From Pelagicoccus sp. SDUM812002 (GTDB taxonomy: Bacteria > Verrucomicrobiota > Verrucomicrobiia > Opitutales > Opitutaceae), in contig NZ_JARXHX010000006.1 in NCBI RefSeq assembly GCF_031127835.1, forward strand, positions 186,001 through 250,000: a stretch of DNA of 64,000 nt, read 5' to 3'. This document shows, one piece after another, positions 35,213 through 43,216 of the stretch (position 1 is the stretch's first letter; each line of letters opens with the position of its first letter). Below the pieces are notes generated by a model that saw only the letters and a list, made by a program, of their open reading frames with translations, did no database searches and was not told the DNA's origin. The position numbers and the translations under genes are program-made.

Positions 35213-35503
35213 CTATTCATCATCGGCAAACGGCACGATTAGTTTAGCAATGTCCTGCATCATTTCCTTGGAAGGGAAATTCGGATCGTTTAGCAGTTCC
35301 TTGCCTTTCGCTACCATTTCTGGGCGGACCTCAGGCTGGGAACGGAGAGAATCGAGGGCGCTAAGCTGAAGCTTGTCTCCCACAGGGGCCGCCGAAGCTG
35401 CCTTGCCAGACTCGTCTGTAGGCTTGGCTGGAACGTTCTGGCCTGCCTTTCCAAGGTTCTGAGCATAGATGTTGGTGGCGTTGTTTTGTGGATTTATGTT
35501 CAT
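35213..35503 (-). CDS. FlgM-like protein (possible anti-sigma-28 factor)
   Basis: 96 residues. The first half is Asn/Ala/Lys-rich and looks disordered; the second half has DKLQLSALDSLRSQPEVRPE and EMVAKGKELLNDPNFPSKEM, which resemble the D.v.lS......vR.ekV..lk..i..G.Y......iA pattern of FlgM C-termini. FlgM holds sigma-28 until the hook is complete. Context supports it: a sigma-28-type promoter sits upstream and fliS follows. The match is short, so another small flagellar protein is possible. Confidence 0.5.
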   Translation of the reverse strand: MNINPQNNATNIYAQNLGKAGQNVPAKPTDESGKAASAAPVGDKLQLSALDSLRSQPEVRPEMVAKGKELLNDPNFPSKEMMQDIAKLIVPFADDE

Positions 35504-35558
35504 GATATTCAGTCGTTTGGTATGTCTTCGGACGTTTGTTAATCTTTTGTTAAGTTAA

Positions 35559-35585
35559 TAAACGGCTCTCTCCCGAAGAACTTTA
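35559..35585 (-). promoter_or_regulatory. Sigma-28-type promoter of the FlgM-like gene and fliS
   Basis: On the minus strand TAAAGTTC begins at 35585; 15 bases after TAAA comes GCCGTTTA (35559-35566). The -35 matches TAAAGTTT at seven of eight positions and the -10 matches GCCGATAA at six of eight. Expected start about 50 bases before the ATG. Confidence 0.65.
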
Positions 35586-35604
35586 AAAAATATTTAAAGA
35601 AAAG

Positions 35605-36291
35605 TTAATGGGTTCCTTGGATCGTTTCGAATAGAGCGAACGCTACATACTTCGAAAAGCGGGCGGTGCTGTGGAGCACGGTCTGAGTTCTCTGCAATGG
35701 GTACGCTGAAGTGGACTGGGTTTGGAAATACTTGCGGGCCGCATTGGAGACGGCGGGGTTGGCTCCATCGAATGTCTCGTCGGCCGCCCAGATGAGTTCG
35801 CCAGTGTGACCGTCGAGTAGCTTGGCCCTCACTCCCATGCCGACTGGCTGGTAAGCGTTATAGAATGTTAGGTCAATTAGCATGACGCCATCGATCGCGT
35901 AAACTTCGTGCAACTTTGAAAGAAGCTTGGTCGGAAGCACTTCGACCGAGGAGTAACGCTCGACGCCAAAAAGTTCCTCCATCTTATCCGGTTCGACTGC
36001 GATCAGCTCGAAAAGGTTAAGCTTCCCCAGCTCCTGGACGAAGTTTTGCTCGATCGGGCTCAAGTCGAGATGGTCGTAGCGGCCCTTGTGAATGGGCAGC
36101 AAGGCGACGCGGCGTAGGTGCGCAGGCAAGATTTCGGCCTCGTGCACGTTTGTGACCTTATGCTTTTTGCCGATCGTCGTGTCGAACTTGCTGTTGAGCG
36201 AGTTCGCTGTCTTGCAACCACTCAATGCAAGCGCGAGGACGCAGCCAAAAACTGCAAGTAGCTGCGTAAATGCTTTAGCCGAAACGTTCAT
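35605..36291 (-). CDS. Lipoprotein in the flagellar cluster
   Basis: 228 residues. Lipoprotein signal with hydrophobic core LLAVFGCVLALA and lipobox LSGC (about Cys26). The mature part contains LRRVALLPIHKGRYDHLDLS and VYAIDGVMLIDLTFYNAYQP plus GVRAKLLDGHTGELIWAADE, a layout reminiscent of CsgG- and FlgO/FlgP-type outer-membrane-associated lipoproteins, which read a conserved 'gv.akl.d..tGe.iw' segment. It follows fliD by 52 bases on the same strand, so a role at the flagellar outer-membrane passage is plausible but unproven. Confidence 0.65.
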   Translation of the reverse strand: MNVSAKAFTQLLAVFGCVLALALSGCKTANSLNSKFDTTIGKKHKVTNVHEAEILPAHLRRVALLPIHKGRYDHLDLSPIEQNFVQELGKLNLFELIAVEPDKMEELFGVERYSSVEVLPTKLLSKLHEVYAIDGVMLIDLTFYNAYQPVGMGVRAKLLDGHTGELIWAADETFDGANPAVSNAARKYFQTQSTSAYPLQRTQTVLHSTARFSKYVAFALFETIQGTH

Positions 36292-36343
36292 GCCTGTGGG
36301 AGAAGTGAGTCATCATCTATCGTCGAACCTCGGTACGCGGTGG

Positions 36344-38050
36344 CTAGGGGAGCGAAAGTCCCGCGAGCGCTGTCGCTTGGTTCTGTGTTTTAGACTGTGC
36401 CTCTTCCATGGCAATGAAACTACTCTCAAGAGTAGCTCTTTTGAACTCCAAGCGTCGCTCCATATCCTTGATCTGTTCGTCAATATCGGAGTTTCGTTCG
36501 GAATAAGATGACGAGATCGTATCCATGACCCCGTCCGACTTTAGGAAATTCTCGAGAAATGAATCGAGACGTCCTGAAAAATTGGTTTCTGCCCCAACAA
36601 AGAATTGTTCGAGCTTGTCGATGTTGCCTACCAGGGCTTCGTCCAGCTTGGCGGAATCCTTGATCTCCAGCTTCGAAGTGCCGCTGATGAAATCGATGCC
36701 TAGGTGCTCGAGACGAAACAGCTTGCCACTGGCGAGCTCGTCTACTTGGGCGAATGCGAAGGAACGTAGCTTGGAATCGAGAGAGCTTAATTCACGATTC
36801 CCGGACAATACGGAAGTCTTCACTTCGTCCCCGTCCACTTCGATCTTGGTCTTCTCGCCGATGTAATCCTGAACGTCGTTGAAGGCGGAGATGAAGGAGT
36901 TGATCTTTGCTTTGAGCTCTTCTGAGTCGCTATCGATCGTGATGGTCTGCGTTCCAGTTTCGGAGGCGCTGATCGTCACTCCAGTGAGTCCGTGGGACTC
37001 CGCAGTGATATTGTTGCTGCGGCTCGTCTTAATCGCGCCGTCGTCCATCGAAAATCGAAGGTCCTTTCCGATATCTGCAGATCCGGTGAGTCCGATGGCC
37101 GCGAGAAATCCGTTGCCGCTGTCGGCGACGTTCATCGTGTAAGCTCCTGTCTCGTTATTGATGATCCGAAACTGATCCGCTGACGAGTCGAAGGACATCG
37201 TAACGCCTGCGTCCGATTCGTTGACGCGTTCTAGGATAGTCGAGATACTCTCGGAGTCCGCATCGAAGTTGATCGCTACACCATTGATGTAGAAAGTGTC
37301 CGAACCGGTTATCGGACCGCCGATACCGCTGTTAGCAACATTGTCGTTAACGTCTACGACTCCCAATGCGCTGCGGCTAGAGACAACCGCGGTTCCGCTG
37401 CCACCGTCCTGCACTTCGAGTTGGTGAAGCTTCATCGCAGTAAGAAAATTACTGGTATCCTCATCTCCTCCAAGTTCGAGCTGACCAGAAGCGCTCTCGA
37501 GAGAAATCGTATCGGTGACGCTATCGTAGCTACCAGTAACAACGCCAGCGGTCGCAATGGAGATCGCATCGAAAACATCTTGCAGGGAGTCCGTCCCTGC
37601 GATCGTCACTTCCTGTCCGTTGACCGAGAAGGTTCCATCCGATACTTCGGTTGAAACTCGAAGGGCAGAGATCAAGGAATTCTCGTCACCCATCTGGCTC
37701 ACAACATCAGCTGTGCCGATTCGACGCGTCGCGGTCGCTAGCTGACTCACCGTGATTTCGAAATTTCCCCTGGAGGCATTGGTGCCTGCCGACGCCGAAA
37801 TGTTCAAGGTCTCGTCCGAGGATTCTGCGGACTTGGAATTATACAAGGTCGAGCTTTTCAGGTCAGTCGTGCTCGACTTCAGCTTGTCCAGCTTGGTCTT
37901 GAGCGCCTTGAGCGCGTCAACCTTTGCTTCGTTATCCCCTTTCTCTGTATTCAAGCGTTGCTGAGGAATTCGCTCGATAGCCATTAGCTGATCTACCATC
38001 GAATTCCAGTCGAAGCCACTGGCCAAGCCTGCTACATTGAAATTTTCCAT
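36344..38050 (-). CDS. fliD: Flagellar filament capping protein FliD
   Basis: 568 residues. FliD_N is clear at the start (NVAGLASGFDWNSMVDQLMA, ERIPQQRL) and FliD_C near the end (LRSFAFAQVDELASGKLFRL and LEHLGIDFISGTSKLEIKDS). The last 60 residues form the helical D0 partner that packs against flagellin. The middle is Ser/Thr/Asp-rich, surface exposed in the cap. FliD oligomers fold incoming flagellin at the filament tip. A sigma-28-type promoter (38092-38118) precedes it and the lipoprotein gene follows. Confidence 0.92.
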   Translation of the reverse strand: MENFNVAGLASGFDWNSMVDQLMAIERIPQQRLNTEKGDNEAKVDALKALKTKLDKLKSSTTDLKSSTLYNSKSAESSDETLNISASAGTNASRGNFEITVSQLATATRRIGTADVVSQMGDENSLISALRVSTEVSDGTFSVNGQEVTIAGTDSLQDVFDAISIATAGVVTGSYDSVTDTISLESASGQLELGGDEDTSNFLTAMKLHQLEVQDGGSGTAVVSSRSALGVVDVNDNVANSGIGGPITGSDTFYINGVAINFDADSESISTILERVNESDAGVTMSFDSSADQFRIINNETGAYTMNVADSGNGFLAAIGLTGSADIGKDLRFSMDDGAIKTSRSNNITAESHGLTGVTISASETGTQTITIDSDSEELKAKINSFISAFNDVQDYIGEKTKIEVDGDEVKTSVLSGNRELSSLDSKLRSFAFAQVDELASGKLFRLEHLGIDFISGTSKLEIKDSAKLDEALVGNIDKLEQFFVGAETNFSGRLDSFLENFLKSDGVMDTISSSYSERNSDIDEQIKDMERRLEFKRATLESSFIAMEEAQSKTQNQATALAGLSLP

Positions 38051-38065
38051 TGTCGGTTCAAGTGC

Positions 38066-38082
38066 GGCGCTTACACGGCGCC
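38066..38082 (-). promoter_or_regulatory. Stem-loop in the fliD leader
   Basis: GGCGC and GCGCC pair around a seven-base loop between the predicted start site and the fliD ATG (15 bases downstream). It may limit ribosome access. No GGA is in the loop, so it is not CsrA-like. Confidence 0.35.
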
Positions 38083-38091
38083 TAATCTAGT

Positions 38092-38118
38092 TTATCGGTC
38101 AGATGCGGAATACCTTTA
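38092..38118 (-). promoter_or_regulatory. Sigma-28-type promoter of fliD
   Basis: On the minus strand TAAA (38115-38118), exactly 15 bases, then ACCGATAA (38092-38099), which differs from GCCGATAA at one position. Expected start about 35 bases before the fliD ATG. This is the best sigma-28 match in the window. Confidence 0.75.
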
Positions 38119-38234
38119 GAAAAAAAGCGTTTCGTAGGAGCTTTTCTTCATCACTTTGCGGTAATCCTCTACCCAAAAACGACTTGCGGCGGCAAAACAG
38201 CCTGCTTTTTACAGGATTTTGTATGTCTACTCCC

Positions 38235-38855
38235 CTAGCTCGGGTCGGACCCACGCGATTCAAGCTCGGACGAGATACGAACGCGTGCCTCCAACAGAGC
38301 CTTGGGATCGTTCACGCTCGCCATTATCGTGGGATTCGGCGCCTGCAACAGCTCCACTTCAGACCCCTTAAGGAATCGTCTCAGACTCAACTTACCCGAG
38401 GCCGCAGCCTGTTCCAACTCGCTCAAGGCAGAGGCCTCGTAGATTGCGCACATCGGATCCGGAGCTCCGTCCGAGGCAACAAAAGCGGAAGCGAGCCTCT
38501 CGGGATTACGCCTTGATAGGAGAAGCAGCAAATCTCCTTCTTGTAGAAACGGCATGTCACAAGCGATAGCCAGCACCGCTTTTCCTCGAGCCAACCTAAG
38601 TGCAGCAATAACGCCAGCCATCGGACCTTCCATTCCCTCGATGTCGTGTACCGCGACTACGCTGGCAGTTAACTTCCGCTCCTTCCTTCCTTCCGGACCG
38701 ACTCCAACAGCTAGGCTTCGACAAAAAGGTGCGAGCAATCTCAGCTGCCTTTCCAGCAGACTGATTCCTGGCTCAAGTTCAATTTCGCCCTTATCGAATC
38801 CCATGCGGCTGCTTTTTCCGCCGCAAAGCACTAAGCCGAGAATATCGCGTTTCAT
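38235..38855 (-). CDS. mobA: Molybdenum cofactor guanylyltransferase-like protein
   Basis: 206 residues. The nucleotidyltransferase signature LVLCGGKSSRMGFDKG fills residues 8-23, and IACDMPFLQEGDLLLLL and ASDGAPDPMCAIYEASAL are the MobA segments around the metal-binding Asp and the acceptor site. MobA couples GMP to molybdopterin. Last gene of a leftward operon after MOSC, an unknown protein and Maf. The pairing of Mo-cofactor genes with a flagellin glycosyltransferase is unusual. A cytidylyltransferase role for pseudaminic acid (PseF) was considered but the CGGKSSRMG.DKG motif favours MobA. Confidence 0.8.
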   Translation of the reverse strand: MKRDILGLVLCGGKSSRMGFDKGEIELEPGISLLERQLRLLAPFCRSLAVGVGPEGRKERKLTASVVAVHDIEGMEGPMAGVIAALRLARGKAVLAIACDMPFLQEGDLLLLLSRRNPERLASAFVASDGAPDPMCAIYEASALSELEQAAASGKLSLRRFLKGSEVELLQAPNPTIMASVNDPKALLEARVRISSELESRGSDPS

Positions 38856-38884
38856 TGATACAAGGGAGGGATTTGAAATTTGAG

Positions 38885-40672
38885 TTAAACCTTCTGCGAC
38901 TCCCTAGATGCATCCAATGCAGCGAGGACATGGTAGCTCCCTTCCGCGATCGCCCAGAAGTATTTGGTTACAGACTCCAGACGGGCACTCTCACTAGCCA
39001 CGTCCTGGCGGCGCGACCGTTGGGTCAAGGCACGGGTGTAAGCATAGAGTTCCATCTTGAGTTGGCCGTCGTTCAGGATCTCGGCAAATTCTGGCTGAGC
39101 CGCTATGGAGGCTTCGGCCTTTCGTTTTTCCAGCTCCGCACTCTCAAGCGACAGACTGCCCTGCTCCAGGGCCAGAGCATTTCTCAAAGCATGGGAACAG
39201 ATTGCTTCAACGTAGTCCCTGAATAGTCGCAGAACCTTGCCGATCCGTCCCCAACCGACGTGGTAGCTGATCAACGTTGAGCGGACGACTTGCCAGCGAT
39301 GCGACAACTCGTCGGACTCGACCGGATCGATAGAAGCTTTGGCTGATTCGAGGTCCAGATATGGCATATGCTCGATTCGAGCCCCGAGGCGAGACAAGTT
39401 GAAAACCTTGAGCGGTTCGCGATTCTTAATCTTCAGCTCTTGGGTGTAAATTCGAGAGAGCTGCTCAAATGTCTTTAGATAGACAAAGAGCTTTTCCTCG
39501 ACCGGCACCTTCTCGATGGTGTTACCCGGTAACCAGCGGCATTTTTCCAAGACCGCCTGATCAGCACCTCCCTCCTCTGAATAGAAGGAATCGCTGGCGT
39601 GCAGTCGGCCGTCCACGCGAGCAGCCAAATCCTGGCCCACGAAATACAAACTCGTGCATCCGAGGATGATCGCTATGTCGAAAGCGCATGCGGAAATCGT
39701 CCCTTGCTCCAATACGTGGGCGAGTCTTCCCTGCCCGCTCGCTTTTCGGAAATAGGTGGCCGACTTGTTGTTGTGGGACCAAGCTGAAATCCGACCCTCA
39801 AAACGCTCGACCACCGCTGGATAGACCATGAATGGGCAAAGGAGAATCGTTTCGCCGAGATCCACCCCCTCAAAGCCCCGGTCAGTCGTCGGATACGGAT
39901 CTGCTGCCAGTACAAAATGCGGTCGTACACCAGCGTTGACTAAAGCCCGCATAGAAGAGTTGCCAGCCACGATCACGGCTTGGTCCTGTGCCCATCGTAG
40001 AAACTCCAGCGATTCGTCCAAGGACGGTCCAGCTCCCGCCATAATCATCGGGAGCCCCAAGAAGGCATCTGCAAACTCGAAAGGATCCGGGGTGCGAATC
40101 AAGGTGCGAAAATTCCGGAACGAGTTACTCTGCCATAGCCCGGACTTGGTGATATTGGTGCCATAGAGCTTGCGCCATAATTCCAGCTGCTGAGCGAACT
40201 GCATGAAAAATTCGCTGTAGTACGATTCGTTCTCGTTGAACAACGGCGCGAAAATCAAGGGCTCGGCGTTCGTGAAACTTACGATACCCTCGAAAGCCAT
40301 GGAGTTGAAAAACGAGTCATCAAGCTTACCCGCGCCAAAGATGACCCGCCCGTCCTTCAATAGCTCCTCCGCAGCGGGCGTCGCCAAGAAAGCTTTCAGC
40401 TTCCCCTCGTCAGCTTCCGCACAGAAAACGAGCGCTTCATCCGTCAAGATTCGTAGCAAGGCCACGATATGCGAGCCATCACCCACACCACTCAACGCTA
40501 TTGCCGAATCATGAGGAAAACGCTTCCCCTCGATCCAACGGGATAACAAACGGTGCGAATCTGAAGTAGTGCTCCTCCAAGGAGCCAACGGCTGGTCGCT
40601 CGACGGAGCCGCCTTGACCCGGCTGGCCAAAGCGGGGTGCCTCTCGCAGAATAATCCAAGCGCGAGACTCAT
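38885..40672 (-). CDS. Maf-type flagellin glycosyltransferase (DUF115)
   Basis: 595 residues. The central DUF115 domain is clear: GLPMIMAGAGPSLDESLEFL (206-225), VIVAGNSSMRALVNAGVRPH, FVLAADPYPTT and AFDIAIILGCTSLYFVGQDL followed by DGRLHASDSFY. Motility accessory factors of this family transfer pseudaminic or legionaminic acid to Ser/Thr of flagellin before export. With pseB, pseC, pseG, pseI and two flagellin genes close by, pseudaminic acid transfer is the natural reading. Its stop overlaps nothing; its start overlaps the upstream gene by 4 bases. The N-terminal 200 residues are the family's variable domain. Confidence 0.85.
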   Translation of the reverse strand: MSLALGLFCERHPALASRVKAAPSSDQPLAPWRSTTSDSHRLLSRWIEGKRFPHDSAIALSGVGDGSHIVALLRILTDEALVFCAEADEGKLKAFLATPAAEELLKDGRVIFGAGKLDDSFFNSMAFEGIVSFTNAEPLIFAPLFNENESYYSEFFMQFAQQLELWRKLYGTNITKSGLWQSNSFRNFRTLIRTPDPFEFADAFLGLPMIMAGAGPSLDESLEFLRWAQDQAVIVAGNSSMRALVNAGVRPHFVLAADPYPTTDRGFEGVDLGETILLCPFMVYPAVVERFEGRISAWSHNNKSATYFRKASGQGRLAHVLEQGTISACAFDIAIILGCTSLYFVGQDLAARVDGRLHASDSFYSEEGGADQAVLEKCRWLPGNTIEKVPVEEKLFVYLKTFEQLSRIYTQELKIKNREPLKVFNLSRLGARIEHMPYLDLESAKASIDPVESDELSHRWQVVRSTLISYHVGWGRIGKVLRLFRDYVEAICSHALRNALALEQGSLSLESAELEKRKAEASIAAQPEFAEILNDGQLKMELYAYTRALTQRSRRQDVASESARLESVTKYFWAIAEGSYHVLAALDASRESQKV

Positions 40673-41283
40673 GTTGCGACCTCTTCTTCTAGTATAGGAA
40701 TCACTTCACTCTCCAAACACCCTGATACCGCTTCCCAGCTCGTTGCCAAATCTCCAGCAAGCCGATCGGATAACCGTGCGCAATCCCGTGACTCTACTGC
40801 GTTAACGACTTGATCGACAGCAACCAGCCCCTTCTGGAAGCCCGAGCTCACGCTATTTCGCCAAACTGCCTCTGAATCCGTTCCAAACTGTTGCAGCACC
40901 CCGACACCTTCGATAACTGGCCTCAGTTTCTCCGTAAGAGCCACCACCGCATCCTGGCTCTCACCCCAGCCATTTCTCAATACGAACGCAGAGAGTTCAC
41001 GTATCTGGATGCTAAGAGAGGCTATTTCATCCCTCCACGAACGACACATCGCCAGGAGCTGAGCTTGAGCGCTGGCGGAGCGAAACTCAAGCAACTCGTA
41101 CCCTTCTCGGCTAGAGGCCTCCTCCAAAGTCAACTCCTCTCCTTCCAGCATCACCGAACCGAGGGCGAGCCCTTGGCCGGCTAAAAAATCTTCGACTAAG
41201 CTGCAAGCCTCAGAGCAAGAGCCGGGTGCGCCCCCTTCGAACTCCACCTTTTCTCCGTCTATATAAACAGTACCCATAAGCAT
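40669..41283 (-). CDS. Conserved-looking protein of unknown function co-translated with Maf
   Basis: 204 residues; ATG at 41283 directly follows the MOSC stop, with a second ATG at 41277. The first 65 residues suggest a small ubiquitin-like or beta-grasp domain (VYIDGEKVEFEGG, LVEDFLAGQGLALGSVMLEG, then EELTLEE). The rest is helical, with cysteines scattered and a long amphipathic segment from 75 to 190. I recognise no family. ATGA overlap with maf implies coupled translation and a shared task, perhaps in flagellin modification or as a Maf partner. Confidence 0.6.
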   Translation of the reverse strand: MLMGTVYIDGEKVEFEGGAPGSCSEACSLVEDFLAGQGLALGSVMLEGEELTLEEASSREGYELLEFRSASAQAQLLAMCRSWRDEIASLSIQIRELSAFVLRNGWGESQDAVVALTEKLRPVIEGVGVLQQFGTDSEAVWRNSVSSGFQKGLVAVDQVVNAVESRDCARLSDRLAGDLATSWEAVSGCLESEVIPILEEEVAT

Positions 41284-41784
41284 TCAGGCAAGCAGCTGCA
41301 GCCGATTCTCTCCTCTGCTTAGCGTTCCGGAAGACAAGATCCGACAACGCAAGCCACCCCGGTTTTCCAATGCCGCATAAGCTCCCTGCGCAATTGCCTC
41401 ATCCATCCAAAAGCAAGGCTTACACTGCTCGGCACCTCGGAACGCAACATCGCCGATACGGAAATTTCGCCCTACAAGACCATTGAGAGCGACTCCACTT
41501 ACAATTACGTTTCGGCGAAACAAACTCCAATCCCCCACCTTGATCCCCAAATCCGCCTCCAACTCGGCAATCGCTTCCACCGCCATGAAACTGACCTGCC
41601 CCTTGTAGTCTTCCTTGAAGTCGAAGTACCGGTCGCCCACCAAGCCGCGGCCTTCGATGCACTCTACAGAGTCCACTTCGGTAGAGCCATTGTTCAAACG
41701 GCCCTTTTCGAAGCGCCCTTTGAAGTCATGCCCACTGGACAAGTGAATTTGTTGGAGGGTGATCCTTTCGCTCATGTGCGTCAT
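41284..41784 (-). CDS. MOSC-domain protein
   Basis: 166 residues; ATG codons at 41784 and 41775 are both possible starts. The MOSC fold is seen in ECIEGRGLVGDRYFDFKEDY (the GxxGDr motif), FMAVEAIAELEADLG, LFRRNVIVSGVALNGLVGR, FRIGDVAFRGAEQCKPC with the conserved cysteine, and RGGLRCRILSSGTL. MOSC proteins handle sulfur or molybdopterin ligands (as in mARC and YiiM). It heads the leftward operon MOSC, unknown, maf, mobA. Substrate unknown. Confidence 0.82.
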   Translation of the reverse strand: MTHMSERITLQQIHLSSGHDFKGRFEKGRLNNGSTEVDSVECIEGRGLVGDRYFDFKEDYKGQVSFMAVEAIAELEADLGIKVGDWSLFRRNVIVSGVALNGLVGRNFRIGDVAFRGAEQCKPCFWMDEAIAQGAYAALENRGGLRCRILSSGTLSRGENRLQLLA

Positions 41785-41951
41785 CTTGAGAGATTGCAGA
41801 CCTAAAGCTCGTGGCGACGCGAGCGCAATAGCGAAGCTAAGCTCAAACGCTCATATCGGATAGGGTATCCATAAGTAGAGGACGCTATGCCTAGCTTGAG
41901 TATAATCCGCAAGGCGTTGAGCGCATTTAGCCAAAAAGATAGAGATTTTCC

Positions 41952-41978
41952 TAAAGTCTCCATGTGAGCTCCCGATAC
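41952..41978 (+). promoter_or_regulatory. Sigma-28-type promoter of flagellin 1
   Basis: TAAA (41952-41955), exactly 15 bases, then CCCGATAC (41971-41978), compared with GCCGATAA. Transcription should start near 41985, giving a leader of about 88 bases that contains the stem-loops described at 41986-42065. Confidence 0.7.
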
Positions 41979-41985
41979 TATTGGG

Positions 41986-42065
41986 GTAACGCAAGTTACA
42001 GGTGCAGCGGACACCTTAACCCCGCAACGCGACAAGGATGTCGCAAGTCGTAACCTAAACAAGGA
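41986..42065 (+). promoter_or_regulatory. Flagellin 1 leader with three stem-loops and CsrA-type GGA sites
   Basis: Three hairpins follow each other: GTAAC-gcaa-GTTAC (41986-41999), AGGTG-cagcgga-CACCT (42000-42016) and GCGAC-aaggat-GTCGC (42029-42044). The last reads ACAAGGATGT, a full match to the CsrA core ACARGGAUGU with GGA in the loop. A second ACAAGGAAGT covers the Shine-Dalgarno (AAGGA 42061-42065, 7 bases before the ATG). The GGA triplets at 42009, 42036 and 42063 are spaced exactly 27 bases. Known B. subtilis hag mRNA uses the same two-site design. Confidence 0.65.
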
Positions 42066-42072
42066 AGTTAAA

Positions 42073-42888
42073 ATGTCAGTAGTAATAAACACCAATAGCG
42101 CAGCTATATCTGCGTCCAACAATCTAGCATCCAGCAATGCGATGCTTCAGCGTAGCCTCAACCGTCTGTCCAGTGGATCTAAGATCACACAACCTTCGGA
42201 CGACGCCGGTGGTCTCGCTGTGTCAATGAAGCTCTCCGCTACCATCAAACGTACGGCAGCAGTTAACACAAACATCCAAAATGCTCAGTCGTTCTTGCAA
42301 ACTCAAGACGGCGCTCTCGGTACTGTAGCCAAAGTTCTCGACCGTATGTCAGAGCTCAAGGTTCTGTCCGAAGACGTCACGAAGAACACGACCGACAAGA
42401 GCAACTACAACACGGAATTCGAGCAACTCCAGAAGCAGCTCTCCGCTCTCGCAGACGAGACATTCAACGGAGTTAGCCTCTTTAAGACAGGCGGAGATAC
42501 ACTTTCCGTAGCGACCACAGAATCCGGAGCAGGATCAGTCGCTCTCGAACAGCCCGACTTAGAGGACACCGTCACGGTAAACCTCTTGGACGGCGGAGTC
42601 AGCATCGGCCATTCGAGCCTGGAGCTGGACACCATCAAGACAGCCATTGAAAGTGTCGCCACCCTCAGAGCAAAAAACGGAGCCGCGTCAAACCGCCTCT
42701 CATTCGCCTCTGATATGCTGACCGTCAACAAGGCGAATCTCGAGGCAGCGAACAGCCGCATCATCGACGTCGACGTCGCCGAGGAGTCCACCCAGCTAGC
42801 GAAATACAATGTTCTGGTCCAAGCTGGATCAAGCATGCTCCAGCAAGCTAACTCCTCCACCCAGGTCGCGCTCAAACTTTTAGGTTAA
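42073..42888 (+). CDS. fliC: Flagellin 1
   Basis: 271 residues. Flagellin_N fills about 1-135 (MSVVINTNSAAISASNN, LQRSLNRLSSGSKITQPSDD, AGGLAVSMKLSA, AQSFLQTQDGAL) and Flagellin_C about 190-271 (LRAKNGAASNRLSFASDML, SRIIDVDVAEESTQLAKYN, ending QVALKLLG). The variable centre is only about 50 residues, so this is a short flagellin of D0-D1 with a tiny outer part. It polymerises into the filament. It is probably modified by Maf with pseudaminic acid. Sigma-28-type promoter and a structured, CsrA-like leader precede it. Confidence 0.95.
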   Translation: MSVVINTNSAAISASNNLASSNAMLQRSLNRLSSGSKITQPSDDAGGLAVSMKLSATIKRTAAVNTNIQNAQSFLQTQDGALGTVAKVLDRMSELKVLSEDVTKNTTDKSNYNTEFEQLQKQLSALADETFNGVSLFKTGGDTLSVATTESGAGSVALEQPDLEDTVTVNLLDGGVSIGHSSLELDTIKTAIESVATLRAKNGAASNRLSFASDMLTVNKANLEAANSRIIDVDVAEESTQLAKYNVLVQAGSSMLQQANSSTQVALKLLG

Positions 42889-42909
42889 GTTACTACTACG
42901 ACATAGGTT

Positions 42910-42927
42910 CCCCGCCGACGGGCGGGG
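42910..42927 (+). terminator. GC-rich hairpin after flagellin 1
   Basis: CCCCGCC (42910-42916) and GGCGGGG (42921-42927) form seven GC pairs with a GACG loop, 22 bases after the stop. There is no T-run, so it may protect the mRNA end or act weakly as a terminator. Confidence 0.4.
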
Positions 42928-43165
42928 CGCCTAAACCGTAGCTGAAACCAAATTACCTGAAAGCATCGACGCTCGAGTGGAAACTCGGAGTAGACGCGAA
43001 CTCATGTTCGCCCCGACACTCCGCACCGCTCGAACCGAAAAAAGAGCCGTAAAAGACGCTCTGCGACCTACGATTCAATTCGTACCGAAAATACCAATAC
43101 TAATCGATTCGCATCGACTACGCGAAACCCACCATGGCCCCACTGAGTACTTTAACTCAAAACGC

Positions 43166-43192
43166 TAAATGGAACGCAGTAGCCAACGATAA
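43166..43192 (+). promoter_or_regulatory. Sigma-28-type promoter far upstream of flagellin 2
   Basis: TAAA (43166-43169), exactly 15 bases, then AACGATAA (43185-43192), six of eight matches to GCCGATAA. The -10 is nearly identical to that of cheX (AACGATAT). It lies 552 bases upstream of the flagellin 2 ATG; no closer sigma-28 match was found. Confidence 0.55.
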
Positions 43193-43200
43193 TTCCACGC

Positions 43201-43216
43201 AACACAAGGACGTGTT
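43201..43216 (+). promoter_or_regulatory. CsrA-type hairpin at the expected 5' end of the distal flagellin 2 transcript
   Basis: AACAC (43201-43205) and GTGTT (43212-43216) enclose the loop AAGGAC. The core ACAAGGACGT differs from ACARGGAUGU at one position. It begins about 8 bases after the -10 box, so it would form the very start of the RNA. Confidence 0.5.

Noticed and set aside
38134-38141. GTAGGAGC sequence near fliD, like the start of the REP units
   Set aside because: The rest of the palindrome is missing, so it is a chance match.
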